Positions 53,978 to 63,726 of a stretch of DNA of 64,000 bases are shown here, piece by piece (the stretch's first letter is position 1; every line of letters begins with the position of its first letter). A program made the position numbers and the translations under genes. Under the pieces are notes generated by a model. It was not told the origin of the DNA. It saw only the letters and a program-made list of their open reading frames with translations, and made no database searches. Source of the stretch: Halopseudomonas phragmitis (lineage in GTDB: Bacteria > Pseudomonadota > Gammaproteobacteria > Pseudomonadales > Pseudomonadaceae); contig NZ_CP020100.1 in assembly GCF_002056295.1 (NCBI RefSeq), forward strand, positions 829,501 through 893,500, written 5' to 3'.

Positions 53978-54646
53978 GTGCGTATTCTGCTGGTCGAAGA
54001 CGACCCCGAACTGGCCGATAGTCTGACCCGCGCACTCAAGGCGGCGGGCTGGACCGTGGACACCCTGCACGATGGCGTGGCCGCCGATCTGGCCCTGCGC
54101 AGTGAGGACTATGCGCTGGCGATTCTCGATGTCGGCCTGCCCAGGCTCGACGGTTTTGACGTGCTGCGGCAGTTGCGAGAGCGCGGTCAGACCCTGGCGG
54201 TGCTGATGCTCACGGCCCGCAGTGAGGTCAACGACCGGGTGCGCGGGCTGAATCTGGGCGCCGACGATTACCTGGCCAAACCCTTCGAACTCAGTGAACT
54301 CGAAGCCCGGGCCAAGGCGCTGCTGCGGCGCAGCCTGATGGGGGGTGAGCGCCAGCAGCACTGCGGCCCACTGATTTACGACCTCAACGACCGGCGCTTC
54401 AGCCTGGATGGCCAGCCACTGCAACTGCCATCACGTGAGCATGCGGTTCTCGAAGCCATGATCGCTCGCCCCGGACGGGTCATGAGCAAGGATCAACTGG
54501 CCGGCAAGGTGTTCGGTCTGGACCAGGACGCCAACCCCGAGGCGATTGAAATCTATATTTCCCGGCTGCGGCGTAAGCTCGACGGCAGCCCGGTGCGAAT
54601 CGTCACCTTCCGTGGCCTGGGTTATCTGCTCGAGGCCGCCACGTGA
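53978..54646 (+). CDS. tctD: TctD response regulator
   Basis: OmpR/PhoB-type regulator of 222 residues that activates tricarboxylate uptake genes. The receiver (1-120) has LVEDDPE, phospho-acceptor Asp51 in LAILDVGLPRLDG and LAKPFE. The winged-helix domain (about 128-220) ends IVTFRGLGYLLEA. The start is GTG at 53978 behind GAGGA, giving VRILLVEDD; upstream in-frame codons would add a non-family leader. It is coupled to tctE by a four-base overlap. Confidence 0.93.
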   Translation: MRILLVEDDPELADSLTRALKAAGWTVDTLHDGVAADLALRSEDYALAILDVGLPRLDGFDVLRQLRERGQTLAVLMLTARSEVNDRVRGLNLGADDYLAKPFELSELEARAKALLRRSLMGGERQQHCGPLIYDLNDRRFSLDGQPLQLPSREHAVLEAMIARPGRVMSKDQLAGKVFGLDQDANPEAIEIYISRLRRKLDGSPVRIVTFRGLGYLLEAAT

Positions 54647-56046
54647 GCAGTGCCGGCAGCCTGCGCTCCAGCTTGCTGCGCTGGCTGGCACTGATGTTGG
54701 CGATTCTGCTGGTGCTGGTGGGCGATCGCGGCTATCGCAATGCCCAGCGTGCGGCGGATACCGCCTACGATCGCTCGTTGTTGTCCTCGGCACGGGCAGT
54801 GGCCGAACGACTGTACGATGCCGACGGCGAACTGTTTGTCGACGTGCCCTATATCGCCCTGGACAACTTTGCCTACGACATCTCCGGCCGGCTGTACTAT
54901 CAGGTGCTCAACCCCCAGGGCCAGACCCTGTCGGGCTTCGAAGATCTGCCGGCGCCTCCCGAGGATGCCGAACTGACCCGCGATTACCCGGCACTGGCGC
55001 GTTTCTACACCAGCGACTATCGCGGCAACGGCGTACGGCTGGTCAGCTTATTGCAACCCGTCAGCACTGCCAGCGTCCAGGGTGTGGCGGAGATCCGGGT
55101 GGCCGAAACCCTGGGCGCGCGCGAACGCATGGCGCGCAACCTGCAGCGTCAATCGCTGATCAACCTTGGCGTGCTGGCCGCCAGCGCTCTGCTGCTGTCG
55201 TGGCTGGCGGTCAGCGCCGCACTGACACCGCTTCGCCGGCTGCGCGATCAGGTCGCCAGCCGACGCAGTGACGACCTGCGCCCGATCAGCACCGAAGGGT
55301 TGCAGCGCGAAGTCCAGCCACTGGTCGAGTCGATCAACCATTTCACCGGCCGGTTACGGGAAAACTTCGAGCGCCAGCGCGATTTCATCGCCGAAGCCTC
55401 GCACGAACTGCGGACCCCGCTGGCCGGGCTCAAGGCCCGACTGGAACTGGGTTTGCGCAGCGACGACCCGCAGGCCTGGCGCCAGGCGCTGGAAGAAGGC
55501 TTGCTCAGCACCGATCGGACCATCGGCCTGGCCAACCGCCTGCTGTCGATGGCCCGGATCGAGCGCGGCGCCCGCGCGGTAGCCGAAGGCAGCGCCGAAC
55601 GGGTCGCGCTGAGACCGCTGATCCAGGAGCTGGGCATGGCGCTGGCGCCATTGGCCCATCAGCGCGGGATCGAACTGGCGCTGGAAGCCGAGCACGATGC
55701 GCAGATCTGGGGTGAACCCACCCTGCTGCAGGAACTACTGAGCAACCTGATCGACAATGCCCTGGCCCATACCCCCACGGGCGGGCAGATTATTTTGCGC
55801 CTGGGCCCGGGCCCGAGCCTGGAAGTCGAAGACTCCGGCCCGGGCATTCCCGAAGCCGAGCGCGGCAAGGTCTTCGAACGCTTTTACCACCAGGGCGAGG
55901 GCACCGGTCTGGGGCTGTCGATCGTCGGCGAAATCTGCCGCGCCCACCGCGCCGAAATCAGCCTGCACAGTGGCACGATACTAGGCGGACTGCTGGTGCG
56001 GGTGGTGTTTGCCGAAGGCATGCTGGTCGAGCCAGTCAGGCCCTGA
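54643..56046 (+). CDS. tctE: TctE sensor histidine kinase
   Basis: A 467-residue membrane kinase for TctD. TM1 (about 8-25), a periplasmic sensor region (about 30-165) as in the 2CSK_N group, TM2 (about 172-192), HAMP, HisKA with the phospho-His in EASHELRTPLAGLKARLE, and HATPase with NLIDNALAHTP and GTGLGLSIVGEI. It starts at GTG 54643 within the tctD stop. Its end overlaps the convergent araC gene by 11 bases. It presumably senses tricarboxylates. Confidence 0.92.
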   Translation: MSSAGSLRSSLLRWLALMLAILLVLVGDRGYRNAQRAADTAYDRSLLSSARAVAERLYDADGELFVDVPYIALDNFAYDISGRLYYQVLNPQGQTLSGFEDLPAPPEDAELTRDYPALARFYTSDYRGNGVRLVSLLQPVSTASVQGVAEIRVAETLGARERMARNLQRQSLINLGVLAASALLLSWLAVSAALTPLRRLRDQVASRRSDDLRPISTEGLQREVQPLVESINHFTGRLRENFERQRDFIAEASHELRTPLAGLKARLELGLRSDDPQAWRQALEEGLLSTDRTIGLANRLLSMARIERGARAVAEGSAERVALRPLIQELGMALAPLAHQRGIELALEAEHDAQIWGEPTLLQELLSNLIDNALAHTPTGGQIILRLGPGPSLEVEDSGPGIPEAERGKVFERFYHQGEGTGLGLSIVGEICRAHRAEISLHSGTILGGLLVRVVFAEGMLVEPVRP

Positions 56047-56974
56047 CCTCCAGCCTCGGCTCACGGCGCAGCTTGTCGACATCGGCACGCGGTGGAGCGC
56101 CGAACAGGCGGCTGTATTCGCGACTGAACTGCGAAGGGCTTTCATAGCCGACCCGATAACTGGCGGTGGCGGCTTCCAGGCCTTCGCCGAGCATCAGTCG
56201 GCGCGCTTCATGCAACCGCAGCTTTTTCTGGAACTGCAATGGCGACATCCGGGTGACCTGCTTGAAACTGTGATACAGGGTCGACTCGCTCATGTTGACC
56301 TCGTCGGCCAGCTCGCGAATGCGCAGCGGTTCGCTGAAGCGCTCCTTGAGTCGGCTGATGACCCGCGCCACACGCTGGGCCTGGCTGTCGGCGCGCACGA
56401 ACTCCTGCATCCGCGGACCCATTTCACCAACCAGGGCGCGATAAATGATCTCGCGGCGAATCAGCGGTAACAGAATGCGTGCATCAGCGGGTGAGTCAAG
56501 CAGGGCCACCAGTCGGGTCATGGCATCGAGAATGGCAAAATCAGCCTGCCCAACGCACACCCCGCAGCCCATGCCCGGGCAGTCGCTGTCACTGCGTCGG
56601 GGCGGCAGGTCCTGGCCCAGCTCCATGACCAGCTCGGCGACCTCGGCCGGGTCGAAATCGAATTTGACCGCCAGATAGGGGGTTTCCGGACTGGCATCAA
56701 TGATCTGGCCGATTACCGGCAGATCGACGCTAGAGATCATGCAGCTCAGCGGTTCATAGATGATCTCGCGATCGCCAAAGCGCACGCTCTTGCGACCTTG
56801 GGCGATGACGCACAGTGAGGGCTGGTAGACGGCCGAACTGCAACTGCTCGGCCCATCACCTCGGAACAGCGCCAGACCGGGAATGGCGGTCTCGCTGAAG
56901 CCTTCTTCGGGCATGTGAGCCAATACCAGATCGGCCAGTTTGCGGCACAAAGGGTGGTTGGGCTGATCGCTCAT
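56036..56974 (-). CDS. AraC family regulator (AraC_N type)
   Basis: A 312-residue regulator with an AraC_N cupin-like sensor domain (about 20-180; YQPSLCVIAQGRKSVRFG is typical) and a C-terminal double helix-turn-helix (about 205-300; VNMSESTLYHSFKQVTRMSPLQFQKKLRL, then YESPSQFSREYSRLFGAPP). It is divergent from a MexEF-OprN-like efflux operon across 336 bases with three iterons, and is the likely regulator of that operon and of itself. Confidence 0.88.
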   Translation of the reverse strand: MSDQPNHPLCRKLADLVLAHMPEEGFSETAIPGLALFRGDGPSSCSSAVYQPSLCVIAQGRKSVRFGDREIIYEPLSCMISSVDLPVIGQIIDASPETPYLAVKFDFDPAEVAELVMELGQDLPPRRSDSDCPGMGCGVCVGQADFAILDAMTRLVALLDSPADARILLPLIRREIIYRALVGEMGPRMQEFVRADSQAQRVARVISRLKERFSEPLRIRELADEVNMSESTLYHSFKQVTRMSPLQFQKKLRLHEARRLMLGEGLEAATASYRVGYESPSQFSREYSRLFGAPPRADVDKLRREPRLEVRA

Positions 56975-57310
56975 CGGAGTGCTCCACAGGGTTCATCGCG
57001 AGTATACGCAGGATCAGACAATCGCTAATACCCTTCCGGCAGCTTTGCAGGATCAGGCAATAATTCGGCAGAAATACGCAAACCCTTGTCACACAGGCTT
57101 CATTTAAGCTCATAGAAACCATTCAATGCCCTCCCATGGGGCAAGCAGGAATGGTGCAAAAATAACGCACTGCAGAATCAGGCAATCAATTCGCAGTAAT
57201 CCGCTATCACCCCATCTGCCTCTAACCCTAAGGTAAGCCTCTCGGTTAGCCATCACCTTTACATGGTGCCGTTTCTTCACGATGAGCCCGACAAGGGAAG
57301 TGAGCAAGTC
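56975..57310. promoter_or_regulatory. Iteron-containing control region of efflux operon
   Basis: No gene is present in these 336 bases. Three direct repeats of GCAGRATCAGRCAAT occur at 57008-57022, 57047-57061 and 57172-57186. For copies 2 and 3 the likeness extends about 18 bases further, into ATTCGGCAG and ATTCGCAG. Direct repeats of this size are what AraC-family proteins bind. Copy 1 lies 34 bases from the araC start; copy 3 lies about 125 bases from the adaptor start. Confidence 0.7.
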
Positions 57311-58480
57311 ATGCATACCCGTATCATTCCATCCACCCTGGCATTGCTGGGTGCCGCCTGGTTGCTGTCTCAACTCTCCGGCTGCGATGCGCGCGGACAG
57401 GAAACAGCCATGGAGCCTGAGCCCGCCACAGTCCAGGTAGCTGAGGTCGAAATCCGCGACACTACTCTGTGGGGCAGCTTTACCGGCCGCCTGGTGGCGC
57501 CCCAAACGGTTGAACTGCGCCCACGGGTCAGCGGCTATATCGATCAGGTCCGTTTTGAGGAAGGCGAGCTGGTCAACCAGGGCGATGTGCTGTTCATCAT
57601 CGATCAGCGTCCCTACCAGGCCCGCGAGCGTGCGGCGGCTGCCGAGCTTGAGCGCTTGCGCAGCCAATTGGCGCTGAGTACCAGCGAGGCCAGGCGCGCC
57701 GAACTGCTGTGGGAACGCCGAGCCATTTCACGCGAGGAGTTCGAGCAGCGCAGCGCCGCCCAGTCCATGGCCCAGGCAGCGCTGAACGCAGCCCAGGCGG
57801 CGCTCGACAGCGTCCGGCTGGATCTGCACTACACCGAAGTGCGAGCGCCGATCAGCGGTCGAATCGGTCGTGCTCTGGTAACCCCGGGCAACCTGGCCAG
57901 CGCTGACACCACTGTGCTGACCACGCTGGTGTCGGTCGACCCGCTGCACGTCTATTTCGACGGCGATCAGCAAACCTCACAGACCAGCCAGGCGCTGCTG
58001 GCCACCCGGCCCCAGATGCCGGTACGCGTCAGCCTGCCGGGTGAGCGCAGCTATTCCCACTCTGGCCATCTGGACTTCATCGACAACCAGCTCAACAGCG
58101 CCACCGGCACCCTGCAGTTCCGTGCAGTTCTGGCCAACCCTGATGGTCTGTTGCGTCCAGGGCAGTTTGCCCGGGTGGAAATGCCCATCGCCGCACTGGA
58201 GCAGGCGATCCTGATCGACCAGAAGGCCATTCTGACTGACCAGGACCGGCGTTATGTCTATGTGCTGGATGACGACAACCGTGCGCAGCGGCGGACCGTG
58301 CAGACCGGCCAGCAGGTCGACGGTCAATTGCTGATCCGCAATGGCTTGCAGCCTGGCGATCGGGTCGTGGTCAACGGCCTGCAACGGATCATGTACCCCG
58401 GCATGCCGGTAACCCCCGAGCCGGTCGTTACCCCGGCCCCGACCCGGGTGGCCCAGTTGACCGAGCCGCTACAACTCTAA
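57311..58480 (+). CDS. RND efflux adaptor, MexE-like lipoprotein
   Basis: A 389-residue periplasmic adaptor of the MexE type. The lipobox is LSGC (Cys about 23). The conserved start of the mature part, SFTGRLVAPQTVELRPRVSGYIDQVRFEEGELV, is typical of MexE/OprN-linked adaptors, followed by a coiled-coil hairpin (about 100-170), lipoyl half and beta-barrel. The ATG at 57311 follows AAGTGAG; an earlier in-frame start at 57263 adds a hydrophilic leader that would spoil the signal. It is the first gene of a complete tripartite operon. Confidence 0.9.
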   Translation: MHTRIIPSTLALLGAAWLLSQLSGCDARGQETAMEPEPATVQVAEVEIRDTTLWGSFTGRLVAPQTVELRPRVSGYIDQVRFEEGELVNQGDVLFIIDQRPYQARERAAAAELERLRSQLALSTSEARRAELLWERRAISREEFEQRSAAQSMAQAALNAAQAALDSVRLDLHYTEVRAPISGRIGRALVTPGNLASADTTVLTTLVSVDPLHVYFDGDQQTSQTSQALLATRPQMPVRVSLPGERSYSHSGHLDFIDNQLNSATGTLQFRAVLANPDGLLRPGQFARVEMPIAALEQAILIDQKAILTDQDRRYVYVLDDDNRAQRRTVQTGQQVDGQLLIRNGLQPGDRVVVNGLQRIMYPGMPVTPEPVVTPAPTRVAQLTEPLQL

Positions 58481-58508
58481 TCCCAAAACCATTCCATGAT
58501 GTATGTAC

Positions 58509-58531
58509 GGGCGCGCCCAGAGGCGCGTCCC
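58509..58531 (+). other. Intercistronic hairpin before MexF-like gene
   Basis: Stem GGGCGCGCC / GGCGCG-T-CCC with a 4-nt loop and one bulge, just before the GGGAGGA ribosome binding site of the pump gene. It could tune translation or mRNA stability between adaptor and pump. It lacks a T-tract. Confidence 0.45.
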
Positions 58532-58545
58532 GGGAGGATTTTGCC

Positions 58546-61500
58546 GTGAATTTTTCACGCTTTTTCGTCGACCGGCCGATCTTTGCCTCGGTGCTGTCGA
58601 TCATCATTTTCGTGGTCGGCCTGATCAGCATTCCGCTGCTGCCGGTCAGCGAATACCCCGAGGTAGTACCGCCCAGCGTACTGGTCAGCGCCAGCTACCC
58701 CGGCGCCAACCCCAAGACCATCTCGGAGACTGTGGCCACCCCGCTGGAAGAAGCGATCAACGGGGTCGAGAACATGATCTATATGAAGTCGGTGGCCGGC
58801 AGCGACGGTAGCCTGGCGCTGAGTGTGACCTTTGCCCTGGGTACCGACCCGGATCAGGCCCAGGTGCAGGTTCAGAATCGGGTCTCGCAGGCGTTGCCAA
58901 GACTGCCCGAGGATGTGCGCCGGCTCGGGGTCACCACCCAGAAACAGTCGCCCAACCTGATGATGGCGGTGCACCTGATTTCGCCGGACGACAGCCTGGA
59001 CGCCACCTATATCCGCAATTACGCGGTGCTCAATATCCGCGATGAGCTGGCACGCATTCCCGGCGTCGGCGAAGCTGGGCTGTTCGGTGCCGGCGACTAT
59101 GCCATGCGCCTGTGGATCGACCCACAGCAGGCGGCCTCGCTGGGCGTGACTGCCAGCGACATCAGCAGCGCCGTGCAGGAGCAGAATATTCAGGTCTCGG
59201 CCGGCCAGATCGGCGCGCCGCCCATGCCGCAGGGCTCGGAACTGCTGATTGCGATCAATGCCCGGGGCCGGCTGGAAACGCCTGAAGAGTTCGGCGACAT
59301 CGTGCTCAAGACCGGGGCCAACGGCGAAATTACCCGCCTGCGCGATGTCGCACGGATCGAGCTGGCGGCTTCGCAGGACGCTCTGCGGGCCTTGCTCAAC
59401 GGCCGTCAGGCGGTGGCCATCCCGATTTTCCAGTCGCCCGGCTCCAATGCGCTGGAGGTCTCGGCGGCAGTGCGGGCAAAGATGGCCGAGTTGGCCGAAG
59501 CTTTCCCCGAAGGCCTAAGCTGGGAGGTCGCCTACGACCCGACAGTGTTCGTCAGTACCTCGATCAAGGCCGTGATCATGACCCTGCTCGAGGCGGTAGC
59601 ACTGGTGGTGCTGGTGGTGATCCTGTTCCTGCAGACCTGGCGCGCCTCGCTGATTCCACTGCTGGCGGTACCGGTCTCGATCATCGGTACCTTCGCCGTG
59701 TTGCTGCTGCTGGGCTTTTCGATCAACACCCTGACCCTGTTCGCCATGGTCCTGGCGATTGGCATCGTGGTCGATGATGCCATCGTCGTGGTCGAGAACG
59801 TCGAGCGCAACATCGAACAGGGTCTGGCACCCCTGGCAGCGGCGCACCAGGCCATGCGCGAAGTCAGCGGGCCGATTGTGGCCATCAGTCTGGTGTTGTG
59901 TGCAGTGTTCGTGCCGATGGCCTTTCTCGACGGCATCACCGGTCAGTTCTATCGTCAGTTCGCCATGACCATCGCCATCGCTACTGTGATCTCGGCGATC
60001 AATTCGCTGACCCTGTCGCCAGCATTGGCCGCCACCCTGCTGAAACCGCACGGCGCCGCCGCGGACCTGCCGGCGCGAGTGATCGACCGGCTGTTCGGCT
60101 GGATTTTCCGGCCGTTCAACCGCTTTTTCCTGCGCAATGCCGAACGTTACCAGCATCTGGTCGGGCGCAGCCTGAGCCGCCGCGGCTGGGTCTTCGGCGT
60201 CTATGTCCTGCTGCTGGCCGGTACCGCGCTGATGTTCAGCCAGGTGCCCGGCGGCTTCATTCCGACCCAGGACAAGACCTATCTGGTCGGCAGCATCAGC
60301 CTGCCGCCAGGCGCCACCCTGGACCGTACCGAAGCGGTAGCTCGCCAGGTCAGCGACATTGCCCTGGCAACTGAGGGGGTGGCGCATGCGGCAGCGTTTG
60401 TCGGCTTCAACGCACTGCAGGGGACCAACACACCGAATGTCGGCACCGTGTTCATCCTGTTCGACGACTTCAGTCAGCGCACGCGCAGCGCCGAACAGAT
60501 CAGCGAGGAACTCAACGGCAAGCTGGCAACCATCGACGAAGGCTTCGCGGTGACCTTTATGCCGCCGCCAGTGTTCGGCCTGGGCACCGGTTCAGGTTAT
60601 TCGCTGTATGTGCAGGACCGCCGCGGCGCCGGTTACGGTGAGCTGCAACAGGCCGTCGATGGCCTGGCATTGGGACTCAGCGAGGCTCCAGGCATGTTTT
60701 TCCCGTTCAGCTCCTACCAGTCCAACGTGCCGCAACTGGACGCCGAGGTTGACCGCCTGCAGGCCAAGGCCCAGGGGGTGCGGCTGGATGAACTGTACGC
60801 CACCCTGCAGTTGTATTTCGGCTCGCAGTACATCAACGACTTCAACCTGTTCGGCCACACCTATCGGGTCATGGCACAGGCCGATGCGCCGTTCCGCGAC
60901 CAGATCAGCGACCTCGACCATCTCTACACCCGTAACGCTCAGGGCGACATGGTGCCACTCAGCAGCATGGTCAGCCTGCATGAAAGCTTCGGCCCTGACC
61001 CGGTGATCCGCTATAACGGCTATCCGGCCGCCGATCTGCTGGGGCAATCCGATCCGGGCATACTGTCGTCGGCCCAGACCCTGGCCACGGTCACTGCGAT
61101 AGCCGCCGACACCCTGCCGCCGGGCATGACCCTGGAGTGGACCGACCTGAGCTTCCAGCAGGTCAATCAGGGCAATGCCGCGCTGGTGGTATTCCCGCTG
61201 GCAGTGCTGCTGGTGTTTCTGGTGCTGGCGGCACTCTACGAGAGCTGGGTCATGCCACTGGCGGTGATCCTGATCGTGCCCATGTGCCTGCTGGCGGCAT
61301 TGTTCGGGGTCTGGCTGAGCGGAGGCGACAACAACATCTTCGTTCAGGTCGGCCTGGTGGTACTGATGGGGCTGGCGTGCAAAAACGCCATCCTGATTGT
61401 CGAGTTCGCCCGGGATCTGGAGCAGCAGGGCCATGACACCCTGAGTGCAGCCCTGGAAGCCTGCCGTCTGCGCCTGCGGCCGATCATCATGACCTCGGTG

Positions 61501-61707
61501 GCCTTCATCGCCGGCGTGGTCCCGCTGGTATTGGCCAGCGGCGCCGGCAGTGAAGTGCGCAACGCCATGGGGATCACGGTCTTCACCGGCATGATCGGCG
61601 TGACCCTGTTCGGCCTGCTGCTGACCCCGGTGTTTTATGTCGCCCTGCGCCGGCTGGCGCAAAGGCGCAGCCAAACCGCAGCCCCGGAGCAAACGCACCA
61701 TGCATAA
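58546..61707 (+). CDS. RND efflux permease, MexF-like
   Basis: A 1053-residue proton/drug antiporter closely following the MexF pattern: MNFSRFFVDRPIFASVLSI, SEYPEVVPPSVLVSASYPGANPK, and the TM4 acidic pair Asp410-Asp411 in GIVVDDAIVVVENVERNI. TM10 has GLACKNAILIVEFARD and the end LLTPVFYVALRRLAQR. The start is GTG at 58546 with GGGAGGA seven bases upstream. It overlaps the outer-membrane factor gene by eight bases. MexEF-type pumps expel chloramphenicol, quinolones and quorum-signal precursors; the substrates here are unknown. Confidence 0.93.
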   Translation: MNFSRFFVDRPIFASVLSIIIFVVGLISIPLLPVSEYPEVVPPSVLVSASYPGANPKTISETVATPLEEAINGVENMIYMKSVAGSDGSLALSVTFALGTDPDQAQVQVQNRVSQALPRLPEDVRRLGVTTQKQSPNLMMAVHLISPDDSLDATYIRNYAVLNIRDELARIPGVGEAGLFGAGDYAMRLWIDPQQAASLGVTASDISSAVQEQNIQVSAGQIGAPPMPQGSELLIAINARGRLETPEEFGDIVLKTGANGEITRLRDVARIELAASQDALRALLNGRQAVAIPIFQSPGSNALEVSAAVRAKMAELAEAFPEGLSWEVAYDPTVFVSTSIKAVIMTLLEAVALVVLVVILFLQTWRASLIPLLAVPVSIIGTFAVLLLLGFSINTLTLFAMVLAIGIVVDDAIVVVENVERNIEQGLAPLAAAHQAMREVSGPIVAISLVLCAVFVPMAFLDGITGQFYRQFAMTIAIATVISAINSLTLSPALAATLLKPHGAAADLPARVIDRLFGWIFRPFNRFFLRNAERYQHLVGRSLSRRGWVFGVYVLLLAGTALMFSQVPGGFIPTQDKTYLVGSISLPPGATLDRTEAVARQVSDIALATEGVAHAAAFVGFNALQGTNTPNVGTVFILFDDFSQRTRSAEQISEELNGKLATIDEGFAVTFMPPPVFGLGTGSGYSLYVQDRRGAGYGELQQAVDGLALGLSEAPGMFFPFSSYQSNVPQLDAEVDRLQAKAQGVRLDELYATLQLYFGSQYINDFNLFGHTYRVMAQADAPFRDQISDLDHLYTRNAQGDMVPLSSMVSLHESFGPDPVIRYNGYPAADLLGQSDPGILSSAQTLATVTAIAADTLPPGMTLEWTDLSFQQVNQGNAALVVFPLAVLLVFLVLAALYESWVMPLAVILIVPMCLLAALFGVWLSGGDNNIFVQVGLVVLMGLACKNAILIVEFARDLEQQGHDTLSAALEACRLRLRPIIMTSVAFIAGVVPLVLASGAGSEVRNAMGITVFTGMIGVTLFGLLLTPVFYVALRRLAQRRSQTAAPEQTHHA

Positions 61708-63142
61708 ATCGCTCATCATCACTGGCGCATTGATCCTGGCCGGCTGCGCCGCCGGCCCCGACTATCAGCCGCCGGAGCTGCCGGCACTGACACACTTTGC
61801 CGAAGATCCGGGTGTGGCGGCGACCGACCCGGCTGTTGAACAGCACTTCTGGCGCGGCTTTGACGACCCGTTGCTCGATAGCCTGATCGCCCAGACCCTG
61901 GCCCACAATCAGGACCTGCAGGCCGGGCTGGCCCGTTACCAGCAGGCCCAGGCCCTGCTGCGCGGCGCCCGGCTCGAACAACTGCCCAGTGCGCGCCTGA
62001 ACGCCAGTGCCGGTGAGCAGTATCTGGCGGAACTGGAACGCCCAGTCAACGGTCGGGAGCGGGTCGAGCGGTACCAGGCCGGGCTGGCGCTGAGCTGGGA
62101 GCTGGACCTGTTCGGCCGCCTGAGTCGTCTGACGCAGGCGCAAGCTGCCGCGCTTGAGGCCAGCGAAGCCGATCTGGGCGCCCTGCAGGTTGCCCTGATT
62201 GGCCAGTTGGCCACCAGCTACTTCGAGCTGCGCGGTTTGCAGTTGCGTCATCAGGTAGCGCAGCAGAATGTCGAACTGCAACGGGCTTCGCTGGATCTGG
62301 TCAGCACCTGGCTGGAAGCCGGACGCGGCACTCTGCTCGATCAGGTACGCGCCGAAGCCCAGTTGCAGGCTCGCCAGGCCCTGCTGCCCGAACTCGAAGC
62401 CAGCATCCAGGTCAGCCTGCACCGCATCAGCGTGCTGACCGGCCAGCCACCCGGGAACTGGCCGCCAGCACTGCTTGCCTCCCAGCCATTGCCAGCCATG
62501 CCGATGCTGATCAGCCCTGGCACCCCTGGCGAACTGCTGCGCCGCCGACCTGACATTCGTGCCGCCGAGCGACGGCTGGCCAGCAGCAACGCCCTGATTG
62601 GGGTGGCCAGTGCCGACCTGTTCCCGCGCTTCAGTCTTGATGCATTGCTGGGCTCCGTAGCTGGCTCCGGTGCCGACCTGTTCAGTGCCGGCAGCAGTTC
62701 ACGCAGCCTGATGCTGGGGGTCGACTGGAGCTTTCTGGATCGCGGACGAGTCAATGCCCGGGTTGATGCCGCTCAAGCCAGTAGTGCCGAGGCCCTGGCT
62801 GACTATCGTCAGACCCTGCTACTGGCGCTGGAGGAGACCGAAACCTGGCTGGTCCGCTACCACCGAGGGCTGGATACCGACGCCCGGCTGCAACAGGCGG
62901 TGGCCGCCGCCGATATCGCCGTGGCACAGGCTCAGGACCGCTACCGCCAGGGCTATATCAACTACTTTGAAGTATTGACCGCCGAGCAGGAGCTCAGCGA
63001 TCTACGTGATCGTCTGGAGCAGAGCCGCACCACCACCGCGCTGGCGATGGTCAGCCTGTATCGCTCGCTGGCCGGAGCCCCAAGCCCGGAAACAGAGCTG
63101 TTGGCAGCTCGAACCAATGCAGGCTTAAGCGGTCTGAAATGA
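61700..63142 (+). CDS. Outer-membrane efflux factor, OprN/NodT-like
   Basis: A 480-residue TolC-family lipoprotein channel. The lipobox is LAGC (Cys about 15), followed by AAGPDYQPPELP, typical of NodT-type factors. Two repeats of the OEP domain are visible, with ELRGLQLRHQVAQQNVELQRASL and RYRQGYINYFEVLTAEQEL. The start at 61700 overlaps the pump stop; an earlier in-frame codon would lack a signal. It completes the tripartite pump. Confidence 0.92.
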   Translation: MHKSLIITGALILAGCAAGPDYQPPELPALTHFAEDPGVAATDPAVEQHFWRGFDDPLLDSLIAQTLAHNQDLQAGLARYQQAQALLRGARLEQLPSARLNASAGEQYLAELERPVNGRERVERYQAGLALSWELDLFGRLSRLTQAQAAALEASEADLGALQVALIGQLATSYFELRGLQLRHQVAQQNVELQRASLDLVSTWLEAGRGTLLDQVRAEAQLQARQALLPELEASIQVSLHRISVLTGQPPGNWPPALLASQPLPAMPMLISPGTPGELLRRRPDIRAAERRLASSNALIGVASADLFPRFSLDALLGSVAGSGADLFSAGSSSRSLMLGVDWSFLDRGRVNARVDAAQASSAEALADYRQTLLLALEETETWLVRYHRGLDTDARLQQAVAAADIAVAQAQDRYRQGYINYFEVLTAEQELSDLRDRLEQSRTTTALAMVSLYRSLAGAPSPETELLAARTNAGLSGLK

Positions 63143-63165
63143 GAGATATGCTCAGGGAGTTCGTC

Positions 63166-63726
63166 ATGTTTCGCTACTTGTCAGTGTTCCCGCTGTTCAT
63201 GCTTCTGGCTGCCTGCCAGAGCAGCCCGATACAACAGGATTATGACCCCAACCGCAGCTATACCCAGTACCGCAGTTGGGCCTGGGCCGAGCCGGCGGTC
63301 AGTTATGCCCCGGCCGACCCACGCCTCCAGAGCGACCTGACCACTCAGCGCATTCGTGAAGCGGTGGCCGGGCAGCTGGATGTGCGCGGCCTGCGCCCGG
63401 CCGTGGCCGGAGCCGAGCCAGACCTGACCGTGCGCGCTCATCTGGTGGTGGAAAATCGCCAGGATCAGGTCACCACCAGCTACGGTGGACATTGGGGAGG
63501 TTACTGGCGTGGCGGCTGGGGCGGCCCGGGCTATTATGAAACCCGCACGGTCGACTACCGGGTTGGCACCCTGCAGATCGACCTGTTCGATGCCCAGGAC
63601 AACCAGTTGGTCTGGCGCGGTAGTGCCAGCGAAGTTCTGCGCGACGGTGAACAGACACCCGCCGAGCGCAGCCGCAAGATGCACGAACTGGCCGCCAAGG
63701 TATTGAGTCGTTTCCCGCCGCAGTGA
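63166..63726 (+). CDS. DUF4136 lipoprotein
   Basis: A 186-residue lipoprotein with lipobox LLAAC (Cys about 18) and a DUF4136 domain (DYDPNRSYTQYRSWAW near the N-terminus, GTLQIDLFDAQDNQLVWRGSASEVL near the end). A glycine/tryptophan-rich insert GGHWGGYWRGGWGG lies in the middle. ATG at 63166 follows GGGAG; an in-frame codon at 63139 overlaps the efflux gene. It may be co-transcribed with the efflux operon. Function is unknown. Confidence 0.83.
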   Translation: MFRYLSVFPLFMLLAACQSSPIQQDYDPNRSYTQYRSWAWAEPAVSYAPADPRLQSDLTTQRIREAVAGQLDVRGLRPAVAGAEPDLTVRAHLVVENRQDQVTTSYGGHWGGYWRGGWGGPGYYETRTVDYRVGTLQIDLFDAQDNQLVWRGSASEVLRDGEQTPAERSRKMHELAAKVLSRFPPQ

